A DNA stretch of 64,000 nt from assembly GCF_003201605.1 (NCBI RefSeq), contig NZ_QJJR01000001.1, positions 1 to 64,000 on the forward strand. Reading direction: 5' to 3'. Below, one piece after another: positions 37,509 to 45,842 of the stretch. A program made the translations under genes and the position numbers. The notes beneath the pieces were generated by a model. It ran no database searches, was not told where the DNA came from, and saw nothing but the letters and a program-made list of their open reading frames with translations. The stretch is from Streptohalobacillus salinus (GTDB taxonomy: Bacteria > Bacillota > Bacilli > Bacillales > Amphibacillaceae). The stretch's first letter is position 1, and each line of letters opens with the position of its first letter.

Positions 37509-38209
37509 TGCAGATGCCGTTTGACGACCATAAACTAATCGTCACCATTGTAAAAAAAGGCCACGCGAAAAAAGTGGTGCACTACATTCGCCTTAAAGGG
37601 GTGACAGGTAGTACAATTATTCCTGCAGAAGGTGTACGTAAACAAGATAAATTACGCATGTTTGGTTTACCGATTAAACGAGAACGGGAAGTGATTTTTA
37701 CCGTTGTTGATGAAAAGATATTAAAGGAGACGTTACTCACCATTAAAGATACCGCAGTATTAGGGAAAGATACCCCGGGGATTGCAGTGGTCATTGATGT
37801 GAAGAAAGTATTGGGAGTTATGCGCTTAAATACAGGTGACATTGCGGATGTATCGAGAAAAGGAGCGAATCAATCCATGGAGGCGTTACGATTTGATTTA
37901 ATTGTTTCAATTGTGAATAGTGGTGAAGCAGAAGCGGTGATTGAAGCAGCGAAAAAACAAGGGGCAGATGGTGGCACAATCATACGCGGACGTGGCACGG
38001 GTGTTCATGAACAACAAAAGCTGTTCAATATTTTAATTGAACCTGAGAAAGACATCGTCTTAACACTGATTGAAAAAGGAAAAACAGACGATGTGCTACA
38101 CGGCATTAAAGAGGATTGTGGTCTTAATCAGCCAGGAAAAGGTATTGCATTTGTACTTGAAACAGAACAAAGTGTTGGACTAACGGCACTCATTCAGCCG
38201 GATCGGTAA
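37508..38209 (+). CDS. tandem PII-like regulatory protein
   Basis: A 233-aa soluble protein made of two PII-like domains in one chain: about 8-108 (HKLIVTIVKKGHAKKVVHYIR, GVTGSTIIPAEGVRKQD) and about 126-226 (FDLIVSIVNSGEAEAVIEAAKKQGADGGTIIRGRG, KDIVLTLI). Each has the ferredoxin-like strand order and a T-loop-like segment. Canonical PII is a trimer of single domains, so a two-domain chain could assemble differently. Coupled by overlap to two DUF1538 membrane genes, it most likely gates them in response to a nucleotide or other small ligand, as GlnK does for AmtB. A nitrogen role is not shown by the sequence. Confidence 0.82.
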   Translation: MQMPFDDHKLIVTIVKKGHAKKVVHYIRLKGVTGSTIIPAEGVRKQDKLRMFGLPIKREREVIFTVVDEKILKETLLTIKDTAVLGKDTPGIAVVIDVKKVLGVMRLNTGDIADVSRKGANQSMEALRFDLIVSIVNSGEAEAVIEAAKKQGADGGTIIRGRGTGVHEQQKLFNILIEPEKDIVLTLIEKGKTDDVLHGIKEDCGLNQPGKGIAFVLETEQSVGLTALIQPDR

Positions 38210-38220
38210 TCGGTTTTTAA

Positions 38221-38270
38221 AAGAAGAAGCAGGCTTCTACATGTTCGTTAAGGTAGGCTTGCTTCTTCTT
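38221..38270. terminator. bidirectional terminator DUF1538 operon / GH43
   Basis: AAGAAGAAGCA (38221-38231) pairs with TGCTTCTTCTT (38260-38270) around a partly folded loop, between converging genes. The minus strand continues with TTTTAAAAACC. Confidence 0.75.
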
Positions 38271-38276
38271 GATTGA

Positions 38277-39911
38277 TTATTGTTTTTTCTTTTTGGCTAC
38301 AAACCTAATCAGTAGAAGAAAGACAATCGCACCAAGGAATAGGTACCACCATCTGCCAACGGTGACGGGTGCTGAGTCGTCAAGTGTGCTATTTTTATCT
38401 TTTTCAGTTTTAGTGCGGGTTCCATTATCAGTTGCCTGAAGGGAATGCTTCATCTTCAGTGGCTGTTGTTGACGAGGAACAATCGTGTCTTGTTCTTCAA
38501 TGATAAAGTGAATGGCTTCATCTGCCTCAGCTTGAGGTGTATGCGTAAAATCAAGCAACCGCTCAGTGGCATGTAAGAAATAGCTTTCATCAAAAGCAGG
38601 TTGTAAGGTGAAGGCTTGGTCATTGGTAGCTGCGGGTGACTTTAAAAAACTCGCCCGTAAATTAAACGTTGCGTCATTGTCGGTGTTTCTTCTTAATCTA
38701 AGCGTGTTCTCTTCATCGAAGATTAAGTAAACACCGGGATGATTATCGATCTGATAAGAGACGTAATCATCGCCAGATGGCCGGAGTGCTTCTGTTTCAT
38801 GGAAACGAAAATCATGATTTGTCGTATCCAGTGCCTCAAGCGTCAGTTGATGGGTGACTTGGCGTAAGCTTAAGGCATGCAGTGAAGACGTTATCGTAAC
38901 ACTCGCGTCAGTCACCCCACTCGCCGTCGGGGTGATTTTTGCGATTGCGCCATCCGCATAGAAGTGTAAAGGTTCAAAAGCAACTGAACGATTGTGTTCA
39001 CCACCGCCAGGAAGTGAAGCCGTATGATAGATGATGTACCATTGATTTTCAAAGGAAATGACGGCGGGATGACTGGTCCCGCTGTTCGGCAGACGGTCCA
39101 TGATTTTATCCTGGAACACCCAAGGACCGGTTACTGACTCACTTGTTGCATAGGCAAGTTCTTCAGGGTAGTTATATGCGAAGGTGAGGTAATACAAGTT
39201 GTTGCGTTTGAAGATAAATGGTCCTTCAGTAAAGGATCCGGGCATCGCTTTAATCTCAACGCGTTCAATGTCACCATCACGTTCGATCATGTTATCTTTT
39301 AATTTCACCATATAAAGGTGGGTGTTACCAAAGTAGAGGTAGGCATCGCCATCGTCATCAATAAAAACAGTCGGATCAATCATATCCCAGGGGTCATTGC
39401 CCATTGATGCTGGTGCTTCGGTCATGGTTGCATCAATTAACGGTTGACCAAGAGCATCGGTAAAACCGCGTGTCGGGTGATCACTTGTTGCTACACCAAT
39501 GGCAAAACCTTTTGTGCGTGCATCTTTATTTTTAACGGTTGTATACCAATAGAAGGTCCCGTCACGTTCGATCGCTTGCGAAGCCCAAGCGGTATCGTCA
39601 CGCGCCCAAGAAAAAGCAGTGCGTGGTAAATCACCTTCGTGTGTCCAGGTCGCTAGATCATCAGAAGCGAAAATTGACCATTCTTTCAAAACGAAAAATG
39701 AATCTGCAGGTGTTGCTTCATCATGACCTGTATAGAGGTAGATTTTTCCATCATGAACCAGTGCCGCTGGGTCAGCGGTATAGCGGTCTTTGATGACCGG
39801 ATTATCTGCCGAAACGGTTCCGGAAAAACTGATGCTAAAAAGCAATACAACAATAAATAATCGCCACCGTGCGCGTTGTGCGAGGCGTTCCTTTCGCGGC
39901 ACTGACGTCAT
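38277..39911 (-). CDS. membrane-anchored GH43 arabinan/arabinoside-type hydrolase
   Basis: A 544-aa exported protein. Signal sequence about 15-35 ending near TVSA; five-bladed GH43 propeller about 36-320 with base Asp47 (TADPAALVHDG), Asp179 (MIDPTVF) and acid Glu229 (SFTEGPF); an AbfB-like (CBM42-type) arabinose-binding domain about 340-480; an acidic/basic linker; and a C-terminal helix ending in KKKK. No LPXTG-type motif precedes the helix, so it is probably held by the membrane helix itself. With the galactanase it points to arabinogalactan or pectin side-chain use, although xylosidase activity is possible. Start ATG 39911 lies 9 nt after AAAGG; two ATGs further upstream are too close. 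Confidence 0.85.
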   Translation of the reverse strand: MTSVPRKERLAQRARWRLFIVVLLFSISFSGTVSADNPVIKDRYTADPAALVHDGKIYLYTGHDEATPADSFFVLKEWSIFASDDLATWTHEGDLPRTAFSWARDDTAWASQAIERDGTFYWYTTVKNKDARTKGFAIGVATSDHPTRGFTDALGQPLIDATMTEAPASMGNDPWDMIDPTVFIDDDGDAYLYFGNTHLYMVKLKDNMIERDGDIERVEIKAMPGSFTEGPFIFKRNNLYYLTFAYNYPEELAYATSESVTGPWVFQDKIMDRLPNSGTSHPAVISFENQWYIIYHTASLPGGGEHNRSVAFEPLHFYADGAIAKITPTASGVTDASVTITSSLHALSLRQVTHQLTLEALDTTNHDFRFHETEALRPSGDDYVSYQIDNHPGVYLIFDEENTLRLRRNTDNDATFNLRASFLKSPAATNDQAFTLQPAFDESYFLHATERLLDFTHTPQAEADEAIHFIIEEQDTIVPRQQQPLKMKHSLQATDNGTRTKTEKDKNSTLDDSAPVTVGRWWYLFLGAIVFLLLIRFVAKKKKQ

Positions 39912-40126
39912 AACCATCATCCTTTCAATTGTGTCAACGTTTCATTTATTATAATATTCTTATTCGGATAACTCAATGGTTTTTGTGGTTTTTAAATAAA
40001 CTTATACGTATGAATAAGCCGGAGAGCATTTGCGTCAATATCTAACGCTGTTTTGTGATATACTGAGTGAAGCGTAAGGTAATGTATAGCGTCGATAACA
40101 AATATAATTAGAGGAGTTTTTCATAC

Positions 40127-41248
40127 ATGATAGACACATTCAAACCGTTTATTCAAGCACAATGGGAAAAAGAAGGTTTCGAAAAATTAATGCCGATTCA
40201 AACAGAAGTGTTCCCGTTGTTGCGTGCAGGTAAAGACGTGCTCGCAACGTCACCAACAGGAAGCGGGAAAACATTAGCTTATTTGTTGCCTGTCCTTGAC
40301 CAGCTAGAAACCGATACGGTTGACTTACAGGTGGTCATGTTGGCATCAAGTCATGAATTGGCGATGCAAATATTTGAAACGGTTCAGACCTATAAGCAAG
40401 GATCAGATATTCGGGTGCAAGCGTTGATCGGTGGCGCCAACATTAAGCGCCAAATTGAGAAGCTCAAGAAAAAACCGCATATTGTCGTCGGTACACCAGG
40501 ACGAATGATGCAATTGATTGATCAGAAGAAATTAAAAATGCATAAAGTGAAAACGATTATTCTAGATGAAGCAGATCAGCTCTTTGTCCCTGAGCACGAT
40601 ATGGAAATTGCGCGTATCATTGAAAGTACGCCGAAAGAGACACAAGTGGCTTGTTTTTCAGCAACGTTAACTGAACATGCGAAGCAGGAAGCACGTGACT
40701 TTATTCCAGAAGCGGTTGAGGTGACCATTAATCGTAAAGATGCTGAAACACCAGTAGTTCGCCATAGTTACATGTTGACTGAACGACGTGAAAAAAATGA
40801 TACATTGCGTAAGTTGGCTCATGCTGAAAAAGTACCGATGCTTGCATTTATGCAAGACATTACCGACCTCACAAACTTCTATGAAAAGCTAGACTATCGT
40901 GGACTGAACGTATTGATGTTGCATAGTGATGTCGATAAAACGAAGCGTCAAAAAGCGATTCAAGCCTTTAGAAGAGGTGAACTTGATCTCTTACTGGCAA
41001 CGGATGTTGCAAGTCGTGGTCTTGATGTTGAAGGTTTAAAGGTTGTCGTCGAGCTTGATGTGCCACGCACGGTCGATCAATACATCCACCGTGCAGGTCG
41101 AACAGGACGGTTAGGGTCTGTGGGTGGCGATGTCATTTCAATTGTCACTGCACGAGAACTGGAAGATTTAAAGCGATTAACAAAAGCGATGGACGTTCCT
41201 CTCTATGAAGAGGAATTAATCCGTGGTAAACGCGTGTTGAAAAAATAA
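40127..41248 (+). CDS. DEAD-box RNA helicase, YfmL type
   Basis: A 373-aa helicase with only the two RecA-like domains and no extra C-terminal domain. Motifs: SPTGSGKT (42-49), TPGR (123-126), DEAD (147-150), SAT (178-180), DVASRGLD and HRAGRTGR. Motif Ia reads ASSHELA instead of the usual PTRELA, as in the B. subtilis YfmL group, which acts in large ribosomal subunit assembly and cold tolerance. It is followed by an unrelated reductase gene 99 bp on without a visible terminator. RBS AGGAG. Confidence 0.9.
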   Translation: MIDTFKPFIQAQWEKEGFEKLMPIQTEVFPLLRAGKDVLATSPTGSGKTLAYLLPVLDQLETDTVDLQVVMLASSHELAMQIFETVQTYKQGSDIRVQALIGGANIKRQIEKLKKKPHIVVGTPGRMMQLIDQKKLKMHKVKTIILDEADQLFVPEHDMEIARIIESTPKETQVACFSATLTEHAKQEARDFIPEAVEVTINRKDAETPVVRHSYMLTERREKNDTLRKLAHAEKVPMLAFMQDITDLTNFYEKLDYRGLNVLMLHSDVDKTKRQKAIQAFRRGELDLLLATDVASRGLDVEGLKVVVELDVPRTVDQYIHRAGRTGRLGSVGGDVISIVTARELEDLKRLTKAMDVPLYEEELIRGKRVLKK

Positions 41249-41347
41249 GCGGTTCCGTTGGGTAACGAAAACGTTTAATTGTAACTTCAAATAAAAGCCA
41301 GCTCAAACACGAAGAAAGACACACAAATTGAACTTGGAGGGATAACA

Positions 41348-42211
41348 TTGAAACTATTAACGACGGGTGCAACAGGAAAGCTCGGATCAAAAGTTGTTGA
41401 AGCCTTATTGGAATTAATACCTGCGCGTGATCTCGTTGTCAGTGTACGAAACCCAGAAAAGGCAGATGATTTACGTGAAAAAGGGGTGGAGGTTCGCCGC
41501 GGTGATTTTGACTATCCGGAGACATTAGCAGAAGCCTTTACCGGAATTGATCGCTTGTTAATTATTTCAACAGATGGCGATAATGAAACGAGAATTCAAC
41601 AACATAAAAATGCCGTTGAAGCCGCCAAAAACCAAGGGGTGAAGTTTATCGCATATACAAGTATTGCAAATGCTAGCGAAAGCTCGAACCTAATGGCCCC
41701 TCCACACAAGGCCACTGAGGCAGCCATTATCGCTACAGGTATTCCGTATGCGTTCTTACGAAATAATTGGTACTTAGAAAACGAAATCAGCAGCATTCAA
41801 GGGGTCATGGCGGGCGCTGACTGGGTCACATCTGCGGGTGACGGAAAAGTAGGCTGGGCATTGCAAAAAGATTATGCCGAAGCTGCTGCAAGGGTACTTA
41901 CAGGAGAAGGCCATGCGTTTCGTGTGTATGAGCTTTCCGGTCCGCTGCTAACGCAAGAAGCATTTGCTACTCATCTAGGTCATGTCTTAAACAAAGACGT
42001 GACGGTAAATCAGGTTAGCGATGAAACATATGCTGAAATAATGAGAAATGTCGGCGTTCCTGAAGCAGCGCTTCCAATTGTTGTCGGTATTCAACAAAGC
42101 ATCCGTGCAGGCACACTTGCCGTTGAAAGCAATGATTTTGAAAAGGTACTCGGTCGACCTGTTACACCGACTGAGGAAGCAATCCGTCACGTCGTCGCTC
42201 AACTTTCATAA
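41348..42211 (+). CDS. NmrA-type NAD(P)-binding quinone reductase-like protein (QorB/YtfG group)
   Basis: A 287-aa atypical short-chain dehydrogenase. The N-terminal NADP loop TGATGKLGSKVVEAL and VRNPEKA, then IAYTSIANAS and LRNNWYLEN are the marks of the NmrA/QorB (YtfG) group, which lacks the classical Tyr-Lys pair and includes NADPH:quinone reductases and redox sensors. The start is TTG at 41348, well placed behind GGAGGG; no in-frame ATG exists nearby. Closed by a strong terminator. Confidence 0.85.
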   Translation: MKLLTTGATGKLGSKVVEALLELIPARDLVVSVRNPEKADDLREKGVEVRRGDFDYPETLAEAFTGIDRLLIISTDGDNETRIQQHKNAVEAAKNQGVKFIAYTSIANASESSNLMAPPHKATEAAIIATGIPYAFLRNNWYLENEISSIQGVMAGADWVTSAGDGKVGWALQKDYAEAAARVLTGEGHAFRVYELSGPLLTQEAFATHLGHVLNKDVTVNQVSDETYAEIMRNVGVPEAALPIVVGIQQSIRAGTLAVESNDFEKVLGRPVTPTEEAIRHVVAQLS

Positions 42212-42250
42212 AGGCAGGTTAAGGTTAACCGCCCGTAACTGGTTTAGATG

Positions 42251-42292
42251 AAAAGCCCGTAATGATTTTTAAAAAATCATTACGGGCTTTTT
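42251..42292. terminator. bidirectional intrinsic terminator
   Basis: AAAAAGCCCGTAATGATTTT-type stem: about 20 bp of perfect pairing around the centre at 42270/42271, with A-run and T-run flanks, between the reductase gene and the converging hemolysin III gene. Confidence 0.9.
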
Positions 42293-42401
42293 GATTTATC
42301 TTTTTTACATCCAGCTGTTTAACGAGAAAGTCATTGATTGACTTGGACAACGGTTAAACCATCGTCATCGCTAGCTGGCCTTAGGTTAGCTTTCACGGTA
42401 A

Positions 42402-43055
42402 TTAATTGACTGAAATAGGTAACAAGTACAGCAAGACGACGAAAAAATGTAGAATCGTTGCCGCAAGAACAAAGATATGCCAAACCATGTGATGGAATTT
42501 AAACCAACGAAAGACGTAAAAGACTGCACCAAGGGTATAAAGCAACCCACCGATGGCCAACATCATAATGCCAGGGGTTGGAATGACTGCAGTTAAGTCT
42601 GACCACGTAAAGACGATCATCCAACCCATGAAAATATATATGAGGGTGGATACGACGACAAAGCGTTTAACGAAAAATATTTTAAAGATCGAACCGAACA
42701 GGGCAATCGTCCAAATGGTAATGAATAATTGAATGCCGAATGTGCCACGAACAGCTATTAATAAAAAGGGTGTGTACGTTCCAGCAATAAAGAAGTAAAT
42801 CGATGAATGATCAAGGATTTCAAAGACGTTTTTACCTCGGCCGAGGGGCAAACTGTGTAACAATGTTGATGAGGTATATAAAAAAACCATGGTCACCCCA
42901 AAAATGGTAAAACTAACGACATGGATCCACGAGCCATAAATACTACTAAACGCAATCAATAACACAAGCGCAGCAATACTGAATAAGAGCCCAACACCAT
43001 GGGTGATCGCATTTGCCAACTCTTCCCCAAAACTAAATCGATTAACTTTATTCAT
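42402..43055 (-). CDS. hemolysin III / PAQR family membrane protein
   Basis: A 217-aa protein with seven membrane helices. The family's conserved His/Asp residues are present: NAITHG near 17-20, SSTLLHS, LDHSSIYFFIAGTYTPF and, at the end, FHHMVWHIFVLAATILHFF. These form a buried metal site in eukaryotic PAQR receptors; the bacterial role (B. subtilis YplQ group) is in membrane homeostasis and is poorly known, and the name hemolysin should not be read as toxicity. RBS AAAGGAGTT. Monocistronic. Confidence 0.9.
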   Translation of the reverse strand: MNKVNRFSFGEELANAITHGVGLLFSIAALVLLIAFSSIYGSWIHVVSFTIFGVTMVFLYTSSTLLHSLPLGRGKNVFEILDHSSIYFFIAGTYTPFLLIAVRGTFGIQLFITIWTIALFGSIFKIFFVKRFVVVSTLIYIFMGWMIVFTWSDLTAVIPTPGIMMLAIGGLLYTLGAVFYVFRWFKFHHMVWHIFVLAATILHFFVVLLYLLPISVN

Positions 43056-43172
43056 AATTTAACTCCTTTGGTTTAATACGTGCTCTCTCTCTAGTATGCG
43101 TCATTTTTCACAAGGTTGCAACGTGAGAATAGTAGCAAAATTTGCGCATGTAAAGAGAATGTAAAATTGCAG

Positions 43173-43209
43173 ATAATCGATTGATTATATAAGCGTTTGA
43201 TTATATACT
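43173..43209 (+). promoter_or_regulatory. ars promoter with ArsR-type inverted repeat
   Basis: TTGATT (43181-43186), 17 bp, TATACT (43204-43209). The -35 overlaps an inverted repeat ATAATC-GATT-GATTAT (43173-43188), a plausible ArsR operator giving autorepression. Confidence 0.7.
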
Positions 43210-43234
43210 GTAAAAAGGTGAGGAGGAATGCGAC

Positions 43235-43576
43235 ATGTTACCGATTGAGGAGTCAGCACTTATATTGAAATTATTAGGGGATAAGACACGTTTACGGATG
43301 ATGAAATTATTAGACGAGGACGCGTGTTGTGTCTGTGAATTTGTTGAACTATTCCAAATGTCACAGCCAGCCATCAGTCAACATTTACGTAAACTTAAAG
43401 CCGTCGGCATCGTGAAAGAAGTGAAGCGTCGCCAATGGGTCTTTTATAGTTTGAATGAAACGCATCAGTATTATCCGCTAGTTAAAGCTATTTTAGTACG
43501 CCTTGAATCGCAACAAGATAAGCTTGTATCCTTAACCGAATCAGGCAAACGAATTGATTGTCAAATAGAAAAATAA
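43235..43576 (+). CDS. arsR: ArsR-family arsenite-responsive repressor
   Basis: A 113-aa winged-helix regulator. ACCVCEFVELF near residues 30-40 holds the CxC (here C-C-x-C) metalloid-binding cysteines of the alpha-3 site, followed by the recognition region MSQPAISQHLRKLKAVGIV. It should repress its own promoter and be released by As(III) or Sb(III). RBS AGGAGG. It lies 13 bp before acr3, so the two form an operon. No arsC arsenate reductase is present here. Confidence 0.92.
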   Translation: MLPIEESALILKLLGDKTRLRMMKLLDEDACCVCEFVELFQMSQPAISQHLRKLKAVGIVKEVKRRQWVFYSLNETHQYYPLVKAILVRLESQQDKLVSLTESGKRIDCQIEK

Positions 43577-43589
43577 GGGGGCGTTTGTT

Positions 43590-44636
43590 GTGAGTAAACA
43601 ACAATCTGGCATTAGTTTTTTTGAACGTTATTTAACAGTTTGGGTCTTATTATGTATGGTGATTGGCGTCGGTTTAGCTTACCTAATCCCAGTTTTACCG
43701 GAAATGTTAGGCAGATTAGAATATGCAGAAATATCGATTCCGATTGCCATTTTAATTTGGGTAATGATTTACCCAATGATGATGAAAGTGAATTTTAAAA
43801 GTGTCAAACGAATCAGTGAAGATCGTAAAGGTCTTTATGTCACCTGGGTTGTGAATTGGTTGATTAAGCCATTTACCATGTACGGGATTAGTTATTTATT
43901 CTTCTATTTTATTTTTAGTGCATTTATTCCTGAAGATTTAGCGCGTGAATATGTGGCAGGGGCTGTTATTTTAGGAGCGGCACCGTGTACAGCGATGGTG
44001 TTTGTGTGGAGTCACCTTACCAAAGGTGATCCTGCTTATACCGTGGTTCAAGTTGCAACTAACGATTTACTCGTCCTCTTTTTATACACGCCGATTGTCG
44101 CATTTTTACTTGGGGTGTCAGGTATCGAAGTGCCTTTTGATACGTTAATCTTATCCATTGTATTGTTTGTCGTGATTCCACTTGTGTTCGGATTACTAAC
44201 CCGAACCGTGCTGGTCAACAAAAAAGGGGTAGACTATTTTGAACAACAATTCTTACCTAAGTTTTCAAACACGACAACGATTGGTTTATTGTTAACGCTC
44301 GTGTTAATCTTCATGTTTCAAGGTGAGACGATTATGAATAACTTAAGTCATATTCTGCTTATTGCCGTACCACTGACGATTCAAACGTTCTTTATCTTCT
44401 TTATCGCTTACTTTGCTGCAAAGAAATTAAAGCTCGCGCATGACATTGCCGCACCAGCAGGCATGATTGGTGCCTCAAACTTTTTCGAACTTTCTGTTGC
44501 TGTCGCAATTAGTTTGTTTGGTGTCTCATCGCCAGTGGCTTTAGCGGTTACGGTCGGTATTATTGTAGAAGTACCAGTCATGTTAATGCTTGTTAACATT
44601 GCAAACCGGACGCGTCATTGGTTTAAAGAAGCGTAA
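43590..44636 (+). CDS. acr3: ACR3-family arsenite efflux permease
   Basis: A 348-aa membrane protein with ten helices. The essential Cys is in GAAPCTAMVFVWSHLTKGDPAYT, the ACR3 signature, and the late helix has GASNFFELSVAVAISLFG. It exports arsenite using the proton gradient. A GTG start at 43590 follows GGGGGCG; 13 bp after arsR. Found without arsC or arsA, so it protects against arsenite that enters or is made elsewhere in the cell. Confidence 0.95.
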   Translation: MSKQQSGISFFERYLTVWVLLCMVIGVGLAYLIPVLPEMLGRLEYAEISIPIAILIWVMIYPMMMKVNFKSVKRISEDRKGLYVTWVVNWLIKPFTMYGISYLFFYFIFSAFIPEDLAREYVAGAVILGAAPCTAMVFVWSHLTKGDPAYTVVQVATNDLLVLFLYTPIVAFLLGVSGIEVPFDTLILSIVLFVVIPLVFGLLTRTVLVNKKGVDYFEQQFLPKFSNTTTIGLLLTLVLIFMFQGETIMNNLSHILLIAVPLTIQTFFIFFIAYFAAKKLKLAHDIAAPAGMIGASNFFELSVAVAISLFGVSSPVALAVTVGIIVEVPVMLMLVNIANRTRHWFKEA

Positions 44637-44722
44637 ACAAGCAAGCGCAACAAGATACGGCTATAGAAGTGGTTACAGTGAGAACAACGTAGCCGCTTCC
44701 AATAGAGGCATAATAAACAATA

Positions 44723-44772
44723 AAAAAGACGACTCATTTATTCAGAATATGAATGTGAGCCGTCTTTTTGTT
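44723..44772. terminator. intrinsic terminator of the ars operon
   Basis: A 14-bp stem with one mismatch (44723-44736 with 44755-44768), inner pairing and a T-run; it sits about 90 bp after acr3 and may also serve the minus-strand gene. Confidence 0.75.
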
Positions 44773-44855
44773 TCGTTAAAAGGGAAACCTTATACAGATG
44801 TCAGCTTGGAAAAGCGGGAACCTATAAGTGGTGGATCGTGGATGAGTAGAATGAC

Positions 44856-45842
44856 TTAGTTGCTGTAAAGGTCTGTTAAGTCAAGGGCATGGGTCACTTG
44901 GTTACGTCCGTTTCGTTTCGATGCATAAAGGGCATAATCAGCCCGTACCAGAATCGAGTCAACCGTATCGTGTCCTGATTGTGTCGCGATGCCAATACTA
45001 ATCGTAATTGGGATCTCAATCCATTCCTCTTGCTTCACCTTCTCGCGAAATAAATCACAGAGCAGTATGGCTTCTTCTTTTGTCACCCCCGGTAACAAAA
45101 CGACAAACTCTTCACCACCGTAACGTGCGGACATATAAGGTTCGGGAAAGAATTCAGTCATGGCTTCTGCTAGCGAGACTAACGCATGGTCACCAACTTG
45201 GTGACCATAGTCATCATTAACGTTTTTAAAGTGATCAATATCAATGATGGCTAATGAAAAGTCATTGTGATTGGTTTCGTATAGTTCTTGATAGTGATCC
45301 AAATAATCAACAAAGACACGCCGGTTATAAAGGTGTGTCAAGGGATCGCGTTCTGCCAGTGCTTTAAGCTGCGCGTTTAAATCGATAAGTTCTTCTTGTT
45401 TCTTCATCAGGGCTTGGTGTAAACGGTCTTTTTCGCTAAGTGCTGTTTCTAATTTTTTATTGATGCCTTGAATTTCTTTGACATACAAAGTCCGTTTTTC
45501 CACCGGTACAATATAGAAATCAATAAAAATCTTATCGTCATGGACGAATTTTTTTGCGTTTATAATGCAATCAAGCGTTTGTTTGGTTATTGTCTCAAGC
45601 GACATGTACATTTCATTGACATGGCCAGTCGTTAACAGCTTCGGGTATAAAATCGAATGATAGAAAAACCGATTGCCTAAGTTTAATAATTCTTCAAAGT
45701 GTTGATGAATCAGCTCTTCTTTATCGTAGCCTAACCACTGTGTTAAGCTACGATTAATGTCAATGATGTTTCCTGTTTGATTAAGACTAATTAGACCAAA
45801 TTCGGCTTCATTAAGACGTGGTTCGTCAGAAAATCGTATCAT
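44856..45842 (-). CDS. PAS-GGDEF diguanylate cyclase, RsbP-like sensor part
   Basis: A soluble 328-aa protein: PAS domain about 10-120 (GLISLNQTGNIIDINRSL, LGYDKEELIHQHFEELL, HVNEMYMSLETI) closely resembling the N-terminal PAS of RsbP; a coiled coil about 120-160; and a GGDEF domain about 165-320 with GGEEF at 242-246, an active form, without an RxxD inhibitory site. It replaces the PP2C phosphatase output of RsbP by a cyclase. Its start overlaps the stop of the RsbQ-like hydrolase gene by 4 bp (ATGA), so the two proteins are coupled and probably bind each other. The hydrolase likely delivers or removes a small ligand for the PAS domain. Confidence 0.92.
   Translation of the reverse strand: MIRFSDEPRLNEAEFGLISLNQTGNIIDINRSLTQWLGYDKEELIHQHFEELLNLGNRFFYHSILYPKLLTTGHVNEMYMSLETITKQTLDCIINAKKFVHDDKIFIDFYIVPVEKRTLYVKEIQGINKKLETALSEKDRLHQALMKKQEELIDLNAQLKALAERDPLTHLYNRRVFVDYLDHYQELYETNHNDFSLAIIDIDHFKNVNDDYGHQVGDHALVSLAEAMTEFFPEPYMSARYGGEEFVVLLPGVTKEEAILLCDLFREKVKQEEWIEIPITISIGIATQSGHDTVDSILVRADYALYASKRNGRNQVTHALDLTDLYSN

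Noticed and set aside
42402-43055. Hemolysin as a toxin
   Set aside because: The protein is a seven-helix PAQR-type membrane protein; the family name is historical and no toxin feature is seen.
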